From: Mariniphaga sp.
GTDB lineage: Bacteria; Bacteroidota; Bacteroidia; Bacteroidales; Prolixibacteraceae
DNA: 7,236 nucleotides
NCBI GenBank assembly: GCA_025363795.1
Contig: JANYLE010000354.1
Coordinates: 1-7,236 of the forward strand
Reading direction: 5' to 3'
Below are positions 1 to 6,697 of this stretch, one piece after another; within the stretch, counting starts at the first letter, position 1, and every line of letters begins with the position of its first letter. The position numbers were made by a program, and so were the translations under genes. The notes below the pieces were generated by a model, which saw only the letters and a program-made list of their open reading frames with translations, ran no database searches and was not told the DNA's origin.

Positions 1-29
1 CAAAGGTAATTTACAGTTTTTTCTATTAA
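1..29 (+). CDS. secE: SecE, preprotein translocase subunit (C-terminal end only)
   Basis: Only the last eight codons and the stop are visible. Reading in frame from base 3 gives KVIYSFFY followed by TAA at 27-29. Bacteroidota SecE proteins are about 60-65 residues, with one C-terminal membrane helix, and end in a similar short stretch; I recall a KVIY-type ending in Bacteroides. SecE normally lies directly upstream of nusG, which fits the 19-base gap here. SecE is the small inner-membrane subunit that clamps SecY in the export channel. The call rests on eight residues plus gene order, so it is probable rather than proven. The other two frames are also short and do not resemble a SecE ending. 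Confidence 0.72.
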
Positions 30-37
30 TTTTTTTC

Positions 38-43
38 GGAGGT
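38..43 (+). promoter_or_regulatory. Shine-Dalgarno motif GGAGGT of nusG
   Basis: GGAGGT lies five bases before the nusG ATG and is an exact complement of the ACCUCC core near the 3' end of bacterial 16S rRNA. It supports the ATG at 49 as the start. None of the other six start codons in the window has a comparable motif, which is the usual Bacteroidota pattern. Function is inferred from sequence and spacing only. Confidence 0.7.
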
Positions 44-48
44 CCACG

Positions 49-597
49 ATGAGCGATAATCAGCGAAAATGGTATGTTCTTAGAGCTATTGGCGGTAAAG
101 AGAAAAAGGTCAAGGAGTATATCGAGAATGAAGTAGCGAACTCTGGACTTCAGGAATTTGTATCCCAGGTCTTAATACCTGTAGAAAAGGTTTATCAAAT
201 CCGGAACGGAAAAAAGATTGCAAAGGACCGCAACTTTTTTCCTGGTTACGTTCTGGTTGAAGCTTCCCTGGTGGGTGAAATTACCCACTTGCTTAGAAAC
301 GTTCCCAATGTAATCGGTTTTTTGGGTGACACAAAAGGGGGAGACCCCGTTCCGATGCGTCAGTCTGAAATAAACAGAATACTGGGCAAAGTCGATGAGC
401 TGCAGGAAAGCGGAGAGGAATTTGATACACCGTTTATCATAGGTGAGACAGTAAAAGTGATCGATGGACCATTTAACGGTTTCAACGGAACCATTGAAGA
501 AATCAATGTGGAGAAGAAGAAACTTAAAGTGATGGTCAAGATTTTCGGTCGTAAAACACCCTTGGAACTTAGCTTTATGCAAGTAGAAAAGGAGTAA
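49..597 (+). CDS. nusG: NusG, transcription elongation/termination factor
   Basis: NusG binds the clamp of elongating RNA polymerase, modulates pausing and, in studied bacteria, contacts Rho or ribosomal protein uS10 through its C-terminal domain. The 182-residue protein has both expected domains. The NGN domain starts with the KWYVLRA motif (residues 7-13), includes RNFFPGYVLVE (61-71) and VPNVIGFLG (85-93), and ends near residue 115. After a linker, the KOW domain (about 129-182) begins with GETVKVIDGPFNGFNG and ends in LELSFMQVEK. Length is normal for the family and there is no extra inserted domain, so this is housekeeping NusG and not a UpxY/RfaH-like specialised paralogue, a reading supported by its place between secE and rplK. 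The ATG at 49 is favoured because GGAGGT precedes it and WYVLRA falls at the expected distance from the start. The gap to rplK is 22 bases, so the two are very likely co-transcribed. Confidence 0.97.
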   Translation: MSDNQRKWYVLRAIGGKEKKVKEYIENEVANSGLQEFVSQVLIPVEKVYQIRNGKKIAKDRNFFPGYVLVEASLVGEITHLLRNVPNVIGFLGDTKGGDPVPMRQSEINRILGKVDELQESGEEFDTPFIIGETVKVIDGPFNGFNGTIEEINVEKKKLKVMVKIFGRKTPLELSFMQVEKE

Positions 598-619
598 GTA
601 ATTTTTTTTAAAAAACGTT

Positions 620-1063
620 ATGGCTAAAGACATTGCTGGATTAATCAAATTACAGATCAAAGGTGGTGCAGCAAATCCTTCACCTCCGGTAGGCCCAGCA
701 TTGGGTTCTAAAGGGGTGAACATTATGCAGTTCTGTAAGCAGTTCAATGCCAGAACCCAGGATCAGGCTGGAAAAGTGCTACCCGTGATTATTACCGTTT
801 ACGGTGATAAATCATTTGATTTTGTAGTAAAAAACCCTCCGGTTGCCGTTCAGTTAATTGAAATTTCGAAGGTCAAAAAAGGATCTCCGGAACCACATGT
901 TAACAAAGTCGGTTCAGTATCGTGGGATCAGGTGAAAGAAATTGCAGAGATCAAAATGCCGGACTTAAACTGTTTCTCTTTAGAATCAGCGATGAGTATG
1001 GTGGCTGGAACTGCAAGAAGTATGGGGATTACCGTAACAGGCAAATCACCGTTTATTAACTAA
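620..1063 (+). CDS. rplK: 50S ribosomal protein L11 (uL11)
   Basis: L11 binds the GTPase-associated region of 23S rRNA at the base of the L7/L12 stalk and takes part in factor-dependent GTP hydrolysis and in RelA activation. The 147 residues show the complete two-domain architecture. The N-terminal domain (about 1-70) carries the LIKLQIKGGAANPSPPVGPALG block, whose proline-rich helix (residues 20-29) is the thiostrepton-contacting face. The C-terminal rRNA-binding domain (about 73-147) ends with the family signature around GTARSMGITV (130-139). Length matches Bacteroidota L11. The start codon follows a T-run and A-run with no Shine-Dalgarno. In E. coli, L1 represses this operon by binding the rplK leader; the 22-base gap here, mostly T and A, has no visible room for that structure. 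The rplA start lies 17 bases downstream. Confidence 0.98.
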   Translation: MAKDIAGLIKLQIKGGAANPSPPVGPALGSKGVNIMQFCKQFNARTQDQAGKVLPVIITVYGDKSFDFVVKNPPVAVQLIEISKVKKGSPEPHVNKVGSVSWDQVKEIAEIKMPDLNCFSLESAMSMVAGTARSMGITVTGKSPFIN

Positions 1064-1080
1064 TTAAAGTTAAGGTCGAA

Positions 1081-1776
1081 ATGGCAAAAGTTACCAAGAA
1101 TAAGAAGGCTGCATTGGCAAAACTCGAAGCTGGAAAAGTCTATGGTTTACCTGAAGCTACTGAACTAGTAAAAGCAGTTACTTTTACGAAATTCGATGCT
1201 TCGGTGGATATTGATGTAAGGCTCGGAGTTGATCCTAGAAAAGCCAATCAAATGGTTCGTGGTGTAGTAACTTTGCCCCATGGTACCGGAAAAGAAGTTC
1301 GGGTTCTGGCATTGGTTACTCCTGACAAGGAGGCTGAAGCGCTGGAAGCCGGAGCTGATTTTGTAGGACTCGACAACTATATCGAAAAAATCAAAGGTGG
1401 TTGGACCGATGTAGATGTTGTTATTACTATGCCCCCGGTTATGGGAAAAGTTGGTGTGTTAGGACGTATCTTAGGGCCACGTGGTCTTATGCCTAACCCC
1501 AAGAGCGGAACTGTGACTATGGAAGTCGGTAAAGCCATCAAAGAAGTGAAGATGGGTAAAATCGATTTCAAAGTTGACAAGTTCGGTATCGTACACACTT
1601 CCGTTGGTAAAGTATCGTTCGAACCACAACAACTTGTGGAGAACGCCAGGGAATTTGTTCACTCAATTATGAAGTTAAAACCCGCTGCTGCTAAAGGTAC
1701 CTACATAAAAAGTATTTATGTATCAAGTACTATGAGCCCCGGCATCCCGGTCGAGCCAAAAACTTGCCTGGAATAA
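1081..1776 (+). CDS. rplA: 50S ribosomal protein L1 (uL1)
   Basis: L1 forms the L1 stalk beside the ribosomal E site, helps release deacylated tRNA and, in several bacteria, represses its own operon by binding mRNA. The 231-residue protein is full length. It shows the RNA-binding block around KANQMVRGVVTLPHGTGK (54-71), a central domain near residues 75-120, and the L1 signature KVGVLGRILGPRGLMPNP (123-140) continuing into KSGTVT. The return to domain I includes KVDKFGIVHTSVGKVSF (164-180), ending with TYIKSIYVSSTMSPGI (207-222). The start is the first ATG after rplK, 17 bases away, and the lysine-rich N-terminus is typical. Translation may depend partly on coupling or on the A-rich leader, since no Shine-Dalgarno is seen. 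Confidence 0.98.
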   Translation: MAKVTKNKKAALAKLEAGKVYGLPEATELVKAVTFTKFDASVDIDVRLGVDPRKANQMVRGVVTLPHGTGKEVRVLALVTPDKEAEALEAGADFVGLDNYIEKIKGGWTDVDVVITMPPVMGKVGVLGRILGPRGLMPNPKSGTVTMEVGKAIKEVKMGKIDFKVDKFGIVHTSVGKVSFEPQQLVENAREFVHSIMKLKPAAAKGTYIKSIYVSSTMSPGIPVEPKTCLE

Positions 1777-1791
1777 GTAAATAATGTTGAA

Positions 1792-2313
1792 ATGAAAAGA
1801 TCAGATAAAATACAGGTTATTGAACAATTGACCAAAGAGATCAACTCATACAGCCATTATTACCTTGCCGATATCTCAAACCTTAATGCTGAAGTTACTA
1901 GTGACCTCAGAAGGTTGTGCAACAAAAGGGAAGTAAAACTGGTTGTAGTTAAGAACACGATCCTCCGAAAAGCACTGGAGAATTCTGGAAAGGATTCACC
2001 TGAGCTACATGAAGTACTTGTAAATAATACATCGATCCTGTTTTCTAATACCGGAAGTGCTCCTGCAAAACTTATCAAAGAGTTTAGCAAGAAAAACAAA
2101 AAACCGGTATTGAAAGGTGCTTATGTTGAACAATGTGCCTATTTAGGTGCAGATCAGCTCGAAGCATTGATCAATGTTAAATCAAAAGAAGAACTTTTGG
2201 GTGGTATTATCGCCAGCCTTCAATCTCCTATCAAAAATGTTATGTCAGCTCTTCAATCAGGGGGACAAACTATTGCTGGTGTATTGAAGACATTGGAAGA
2301 GCGTAATGCCTAA
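1792..2313 (+). CDS. rplJ: 50S ribosomal protein L10 (uL10)
   Basis: L10 anchors the L7/L12 dimers to the 50S subunit and forms the base of the factor-recruiting stalk. The 173-residue protein has an N-terminal rRNA-binding domain (about 1-130) with the conserved KVVVKNT-type segment (KLVVVKNTILRKAL, residues 49-62) and a basic stretch (SKKNKKPVLKGAY, 99-111). A C-terminal helical segment (about 133-173, starting SKEELLGGIIASL) corresponds to the helix that carries L12 dimers. The number of dimers carried cannot be judged with confidence from sequence alone. In E. coli and many other bacteria an mRNA leader ahead of rplJ binds the L10-L12 complex. Here only 15 bases separate rplA and rplJ, so that structure is not present at the usual place. 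Confidence 0.97.
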   Translation: MKRSDKIQVIEQLTKEINSYSHYYLADISNLNAEVTSDLRRLCNKREVKLVVVKNTILRKALENSGKDSPELHEVLVNNTSILFSNTGSAPAKLIKEFSKKNKKPVLKGAYVEQCAYLGADQLEALINVKSKEELLGGIIASLQSPIKNVMSALQSGGQTIAGVLKTLEERNA

Positions 2314-2366
2314 TTAAATTTTTAGAATTAAAAAAAGAATAAATTAATATTTAAATCTCAAGTAAA

Positions 2367-2744
2367 ATGGCAGATCTTAAAAAACTTGCAGAAGAACTTG
2401 TTAACCTAACAGTTAAAGAAGTTAATGAGCTTGCAGGTATCCTTAAATCAGAGTACGGTATTGAACCAGCTGCAGCTGCAGTTCACGTTGCTGGTCCAGT
2501 TGCAGCAGCCGAAGCTGAAGCACCTGCTGAAAAAACTGAATTTGATGTAATCCTCAAATTTGGTGGTCAGTCAAAATTAGCAGTAGTAAAATTAGTTAAG
2601 GATCTTGTTGGTGTTGGACTAAAAGAGGCTAAAGACTTGGTTGACAATGCACCTAAAGCTATCAAAGAAAAGGTTTCAAAAGAGGAAGCAGAATCTCTTA
2701 AAGCCCAACTTGAAGAAGCTGGCGCAGAAGTTGAAATCAAATAG
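2367..2744 (+). CDS. rplL: 50S ribosomal protein L7/L12 (bL12)
   Basis: L7/L12 is the multicopy stalk protein that recruits and stimulates the translational GTPases. The 125-residue protein has the standard three-part plan. An N-terminal dimerisation region (about 1-31) binds L10. A flexible Ala/Pro/Glu/Val-rich hinge (about 33-55) follows. The globular C-terminal domain (about 56-125) contains KLAVVKLVKDLVGVGLKEAKDLVDNAP (70-96, given here in reference to the factor-binding helices), with K70, L71, G84, L85 and K89 matching the E. coli contact positions K65, V66, G79, L80 and K84. The pI is clearly acidic. It is preceded by a 53-base leader with only five G or C bases (2314-2366), ending in AGTAAA before the ATG. 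That accessible A-rich context suits strong initiation in Bacteroidota and the need for several L12 copies per ribosome. A hairpin follows 30 bases after the stop codon. Confidence 0.98.
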   Translation: MADLKKLAEELVNLTVKEVNELAGILKSEYGIEPAAAAVHVAGPVAAAEAEAPAEKTEFDVILKFGGQSKLAVVKLVKDLVGVGLKEAKDLVDNAPKAIKEKVSKEEAESLKAQLEEAGAEVEIK

Positions 2745-2774
2745 GATTTGTACCTGTACTACAAGGTTATATGC

Positions 2775-2810
2775 GGTTTAGAATCCCGTCACGGGATTCT
2801 AAACCTTTTC
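2775..2810 (+). terminator. rplL-rpoB intergenic hairpin, probable partial terminator/attenuator
   Basis: Bases 2775-2789 and 2791-2805 are perfect inverted complements. As RNA this folds into a 14-bp stem (GGTTTAGAATCCCG with CGGGATTCTAAACC) closed by a three-base loop. It is followed directly by TTTTC and a looser T-rich stretch to about 2824. The short U-tract suggests incomplete intrinsic termination. In E. coli an attenuator in the equivalent gap lets only part of the transcripts continue into rpoBC, and an RNase III site lies nearby. A processing hairpin is therefore the main alternative here. Efficiency cannot be judged from sequence. Confidence 0.7.
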
Positions 2811-2844
2811 ATGTTTATATTTTGGTTCCTTAATTTGGCTGAAA

Positions 2845-5800
2845 ATGTCCTCAAATTACATAAATCAAAGGATTAGTTTTGCATCTACCCGAAGCAAACT
2901 AGAGTACCCCGATTTCCTGGAGGTGCAGATTAAATCTTTTAAAGAATTTTTCCAGTTGGGAACCTCTCCGGAAGATCGAAAGAATGAAGATCTTTACCAG
3001 GTTTTTCAGGAGAATTTCCCGATTTCCGATACAAGAAACAATTTTGTCCTCGAATTCATCGACTATCAGGTGGATCCGCCGCGCTATAGCCTCGACGAAT
3101 GTATTGAACGCGGCTTGACTTATAGCGTTCCGTTAAAGGCAAAGCTGAAGCTTTTTTGTACCGACCCTGAGCACGAGGATTTCGATACCGTTGTCCAGGA
3201 CGTTTATCTTGGAACAGTTCCATACATGACTCCTACCGGATCGTTTGTGATTAACGGCGCCGAAAGAGTTGTGGTTTCTCAGCTTCACAGGTCCCCAGGC
3301 GTATTTTTTGGACAAAGCGTTCATGCCAACGGGACTAAACTTTATTCTGCGAGGGTAATCCCCTTCAAAGGTTCTTGGATCGAATTTGCAACTGACATCA
3401 ATAATGTGATGTTTGCTTATATCGACCGGAAAAAGAAATTACCAGTTACAACATTACTTCGTGCTATTGGATACGAAAGTGACAAGGATATCCTTGAAAT
3501 TTTCGGTTTGGCCGATGAAATCAAAGTTTCAAAAACTGCATTGAAAAAGTATGTGGGTCGGAAACTTGCTGCACGCGTGCTTAAAACATGGGTGGAGGAT
3601 TTCGTTGATGAAGATACGGGTGAGGTTGTCTCTATCGAACGTAACGAAGTGATCGTGGATCGCGAGGTTATCATCGAAAATGATCATGTTGACGAAATTC
3701 TTGAATCTGGTGCAAAAACAATACTACTTCACAAAGAAGAAGCTGGTTCAGGAGATTTCGCAATTATTTATAATACTTTACAGAAGGACCCTTGTAATTC
3801 TGAAAAGGAAGCCGTTCTGCATATTTACAGGCAGCTTCGTAACTCAGAACCGCCGGATGAAGCCACTGCACGCGACGTAATCGATAAACTCTTTTTCTCT
3901 GAGGTTCGTTACGATTTGGGTGAAGTTGGACGTTTCCGTATTAACAGGAAATTGGGTCTGAATATTGATATGACCACAAGAGTGCTTACTAATCAGGATA
4001 TTATCGAGATTATTAAGTACCTGATCAAATTGATCAATTCAAAAACTGATGTTGATGATATTGACCATTTATCAAATCGTCGCGTTAGAACAGTTGGTGA
4101 GCAAATGTTTACCCAGTTTGGCGTTGGTTTGGCACGTATGGCCCGTACTATCCGTGAGCGTATGAATGTAAGGGACAATGAGGTTTTTACGCCGATTGAC
4201 CTGATTAATTCAAAAACTTTGGTTTCAGTGATCAACTCGTTCTTTGGAACCAATGCGCTTTCACAATTTATGGATCAAACGAATCCATTGGCTGAGATGA
4301 CTCACAAGAGGCGTATGTCAGCATTGGGGCCAGGTGGTCTTTCCCGTGAACGTGCCGGATTTGAGGTTCGAGATGTACATTATACGCACTATGGTCGTCT
4401 TTGTCCAATCGAAACTCCTGAAGGTCCAAACATCGGATTAATTTCTTCACTTTGCGTTTTTGCTAAGATTAATGATCTTGGGTTTATTTCAACCCCTTAT
4501 CGTAGTGTTACAAATGGCAAAGTAAATCTAAATAACGAGGACGTTTCCTATTTCACCGCTGAGGAGGAAGAAGGAAAGATTATCGCTCAGGCTAATGCTG
4601 TAGTCGACGCAGATGGTTATTTCACTAATGCTAAAGTTAAAGCTCGTCTTGATGCCGATTATCCGTTGGCAAATAAAGAGGATGCGAATCTGATGGATGT
4701 TGGACCGAATCAAATCGCTTCAATTGCAGCATCATTGATTACGTTCCTCGAACATGATGATGCGAATAGGGCATTGATGGGATCTAACATGATGCGCCAG
4801 GCAGTTCCGCTTTTACGCCCCGAAGCTCCTATTGTAGGAACGGGTCTTGAAGTTAACATTGCCCGCGATGCCAGAATCAATATTTCTGCCGAAGGTCCTG
4901 GAACCGTCGAATTTGTCGACGCTACCAAAATCGTGATTCGTTACGATATGACAGAGGAAGAACGGTATGTGAGTTTTGATTCTGATTTAAAAACATATAA
5001 GCTTTCGAAATACAAAAAAACCAATCAGGGAACATGTATCGACCTGAAACCTCTTGTTCGTAAAGGTCAAAGGGTTCAGTTGGGCGATATCATGACTGAC
5101 GGTTATGCCACTTCGAAAGGTGAACTTGCACTTGGTCGTAACTTAAAGGTTGCGTTTATGCCTTGGCAGGGTTACAACTATGAGGATGCTATTGTTATCT
5201 CCGAAAAAATTGTTCGTGATGACATCTTTACTTCTATTCATATTGATGAATACTCGCTCGAAGTTCGTGATACAAAACGCGGCGCTGAAGAGTTTACATC
5301 TGATATTCCTAATGTTAGTGAAGAAGCAACCCGCAATCTTGACGAAAATGGTTTGATCCGAATTGGTGCCATTGTTAAGCCAGGCGATATTTTGATTGGT
5401 AAGATCACCCCTAAAGGCGAATCGGACCCTTCACCCGAAGAAAAACTTTTACGGGCCATTTTTGGTGATAAAGCTGGTGATGTTAAGGATGCTTCATTAA
5501 AGGCATCTCCATCACTAAATGGTGTGGTTATCGACAAAAAGCTTTTCTCTCGTGTTATGAAAGAGAAAAAAGGCAAGACTGCAACAAAACCATTGCTTGA
5601 GCAGATCGATATTGAGCTGGAATCTGAAACCAGCAGACTTCGTGAAGTGCTTATCGATAAGCTGTTCAATCTTGTTAATGGTAAAACATCTCAGGGTGTA
5701 AAGGATTATTTCAACGGTGATTTAATCACTAAGGGAAATAAATTTACGCTCAAACAATTACAGGGTATCGATTTCATGAATGTTAATCCAAACAAATGGA

Positions 5801-6657
5801 CAACAGACAAGGATAAAAACGATATGATTTCTGCTTTGGCGAATAATTTCATCATGAAATTCAAGGAGGCCGAAGCTTCAGCACGTCGTAAACGATACAA
5901 TGTAACCATCGGAGATGAACTTCCTGCAGGAATTTTGCAGTTAGCTAAAATCTATATCGCTAAAAAGCGTAAACTCCAGATCGGGGATAAGATGGCAGGA
6001 CGCCACGGAAATAAGGGTATTGTTTCCCGTATTGTTCGTGACGAAGATCTTCCTTTCCTTGCTGATGGAACACCTGTTGATATTGTTCTTAACCCACTTG
6101 GTGTACCTTCGCGTATGAACCTTGGGCAGATTTACGAAACTGTGCTTGGATGGGCAGGAAAAGAACTTGGACTTACTTTTGCTACACCAATCTTCGACGG
6201 AGCAACTCTCGAGCAGATTTGTGAGTATACCGATAAAGCCGGAGTTCCCCGTTTTGGTAAAACAAATCTTTATGACGGTGAAACGGGTGATCCTTTCGAT
6301 CAACCTGCAACTGTCGGAGTGATCTATATGCTGAAATTGGGCCACATGGTTGAAGATAAGATGCATGCTCGTTCTATCGGGCCATACTCTTTGATCACGC
6401 AACAGCCACTTGGAGGTAAAGCACAGTTTGGAGGTCAGCGATTTGGTGAAATGGAGGTTTGGGCACTCGAAGCATTCGGTGCAGCAAATATTCTTCAGGA
6501 AATCCTTACCGTTAAGTCTGATGATGTGATTGGCCGTGCTAAAGCTTATGAAGCGATAGTAAAAGGCGATCCACTTCCACACCCGGGAATCCCCGAGTCT
6601 CTTAATGTGTTATTGCACGAGTTAAGAGGTCTGGGATTAAGCGTAAACCTGGAATAG
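2845..6657 (+). CDS. rpoB: DNA-directed RNA polymerase subunit beta
   Basis: RpoB forms one jaw of the RNA polymerase cleft and contributes to the active site. At 1270 residues it matches the usual Bacteroidota length. The N-terminus (RISFASTRSKLEYPDFLEVQ) and the protrusion and lobe regions with ERVVVSQLHRSPGVFF (140-155) lead into the rifampicin pocket (472-495, LSQFMDQTNPLAEMTHKRR...) and then GRLCPIETPEGPNIGLI. Catalytic-core motifs follow: GYNYEDAIVISE with E780/D781, equivalent to E. coli E813/D814, and GDKMAGRHGNKG with K1049 and K1057, equivalent to K1065 and K1073. The C-terminus (SIGPYSLITQQPLGGKAQFGGQRFGEMEVWALE and GIPESLNVLLHELRGLGL) is the clamp-anchoring part. The main rifampicin contacts (Q474, F475, D477, H487, R490, S492) match sensitive enzymes. 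There are no frameshifts or internal stops. The ATG at 2845 follows GGCTGAAA without a Shine-Dalgarno and gives the expected Bacteroidota N-terminus. Confidence 0.99.
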   Translation: MSSNYINQRISFASTRSKLEYPDFLEVQIKSFKEFFQLGTSPEDRKNEDLYQVFQENFPISDTRNNFVLEFIDYQVDPPRYSLDECIERGLTYSVPLKAKLKLFCTDPEHEDFDTVVQDVYLGTVPYMTPTGSFVINGAERVVVSQLHRSPGVFFGQSVHANGTKLYSARVIPFKGSWIEFATDINNVMFAYIDRKKKLPVTTLLRAIGYESDKDILEIFGLADEIKVSKTALKKYVGRKLAARVLKTWVEDFVDEDTGEVVSIERNEVIVDREVIIENDHVDEILESGAKTILLHKEEAGSGDFAIIYNTLQKDPCNSEKEAVLHIYRQLRNSEPPDEATARDVIDKLFFSEVRYDLGEVGRFRINRKLGLNIDMTTRVLTNQDIIEIIKYLIKLINSKTDVDDIDHLSNRRVRTVGEQMFTQFGVGLARMARTIRERMNVRDNEVFTPIDLINSKTLVSVINSFFGTNALSQFMDQTNPLAEMTHKRRMSALGPGGLSRERAGFEVRDVHYTHYGRLCPIETPEGPNIGLISSLCVFAKINDLGFISTPYRSVTNGKVNLNNEDVSYFTAEEEEGKIIAQANAVVDADGYFTNAKVKARLDADYPLANKEDANLMDVGPNQIASIAASLITFLEHDDANRALMGSNMMRQAVPLLRPEAPIVGTGLEVNIARDARINISAEGPGTVEFVDATKIVIRYDMTEEERYVSFDSDLKTYKLSKYKKTNQGTCIDLKPLVRKGQRVQLGDIMTDGYATSKGELALGRNLKVAFMPWQGYNYEDAIVISEKIVRDDIFTSIHIDEYSLEVRDTKRGAEEFTSDIPNVSEEATRNLDENGLIRIGAIVKPGDILIGKITPKGESDPSPEEKLLRAIFGDKAGDVKDASLKASPSLNGVVIDKKLFSRVMKEKKGKTATKPLLEQIDIELESETSRLREVLIDKLFNLVNGKTSQGVKDYFNGDLITKGNKFTLKQLQGIDFMNVNPNKWTTDKDKNDMISALANNFIMKFKEAEASARRKRYNVTIGDELPAGILQLAKIYIAKKRKLQIGDKMAGRHGNKGIVSRIVRDEDLPFLADGTPVDIVLNPLGVPSRMNLGQIYETVLGWAGKELGLTFATPIFDGATLEQICEYTDKAGVPRFGKTNLYDGETGDPFDQPATVGVIYMLKLGHMVEDKMHARSIGPYSLITQQPLGGKAQFGGQRFGEMEVWALEAFGAANILQEILTVKSDDVIGRAKAYEAIVKGDPLPHPGIPESLNVLLHELRGLGLSVNLE

Positions 6658-6664
6658 TTAGATC

Positions 6665-6697
6665 TGCCGGAACTGTTCTCAACAAACAGTTCCGGCA
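6665..6697 (+). promoter_or_regulatory. rpoB-rpoC intergenic hairpin
   Basis: Bases 6665-6677 (TGCCGGAACTGTT) and 6685-6697 (AACAGTTCCGGCA) form a perfect 13-bp stem with a seven-base loop (CTCAACA). It begins eight bases after the rpoB stop codon. It is not followed by a T-tract (AATCG comes next; the first long T-run is at 6732-6739), so a classical intrinsic terminator is unlikely. An RNA-processing or stability element, or a stem that shields the rpoB 3' end, fits better. The role is inferred; the structure itself is plain in the sequence. Confidence 0.65.

Noticed and set aside
2..52. Open frame 2 at the left edge ending TGA at 50-52, overlapping the nusG ATG
   Set aside because: Its translation (KGNLQFFLLIFFGGPR) reads through the T-run and Shine-Dalgarno and does not resemble a SecE end. 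The frame ending at 29 (KVIYSFFY) fits better.
337..348. GGGG-GAGA-CCCC mini-hairpin with a GNRA-type tetraloop inside nusG
   Set aside because: Only four base pairs, fully explained by coding for Gly-Asp-Pro; no flanking complementarity.
172..747. 191-codon open frame on the minus strand across nusG and rplK
   Set aside because: It lies antisense to two certain genes and crosses their junction, has no recognisable family motif, and looks like a mirror of the coding strand's codon bias.
2465..2530. Repeat-like GCAGCTGCAG and GCTGAAGC stretches in rplL
   Set aside because: They encode the Ala/Glu/Pro-rich hinge of L7/L12 and are expected low-complexity coding sequence, not a DNA repeat element.
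2811..2840. TATATTTTG and TTAATTTG as a Bacteroidota promoter (-7 TAnnTTTG) for rpoB
   Set aside because: Both are imperfect matches, and no TTTG/TTG element is found at the required distance upstream, so they are more likely just AT-rich sequence.
5941..6582. 213-codon open frame on the minus strand inside rpoB
   Set aside because: It is antisense to the most conserved part of RpoB, shows no family motif, and its amino-acid make-up is what codon bias on the other strand would give.
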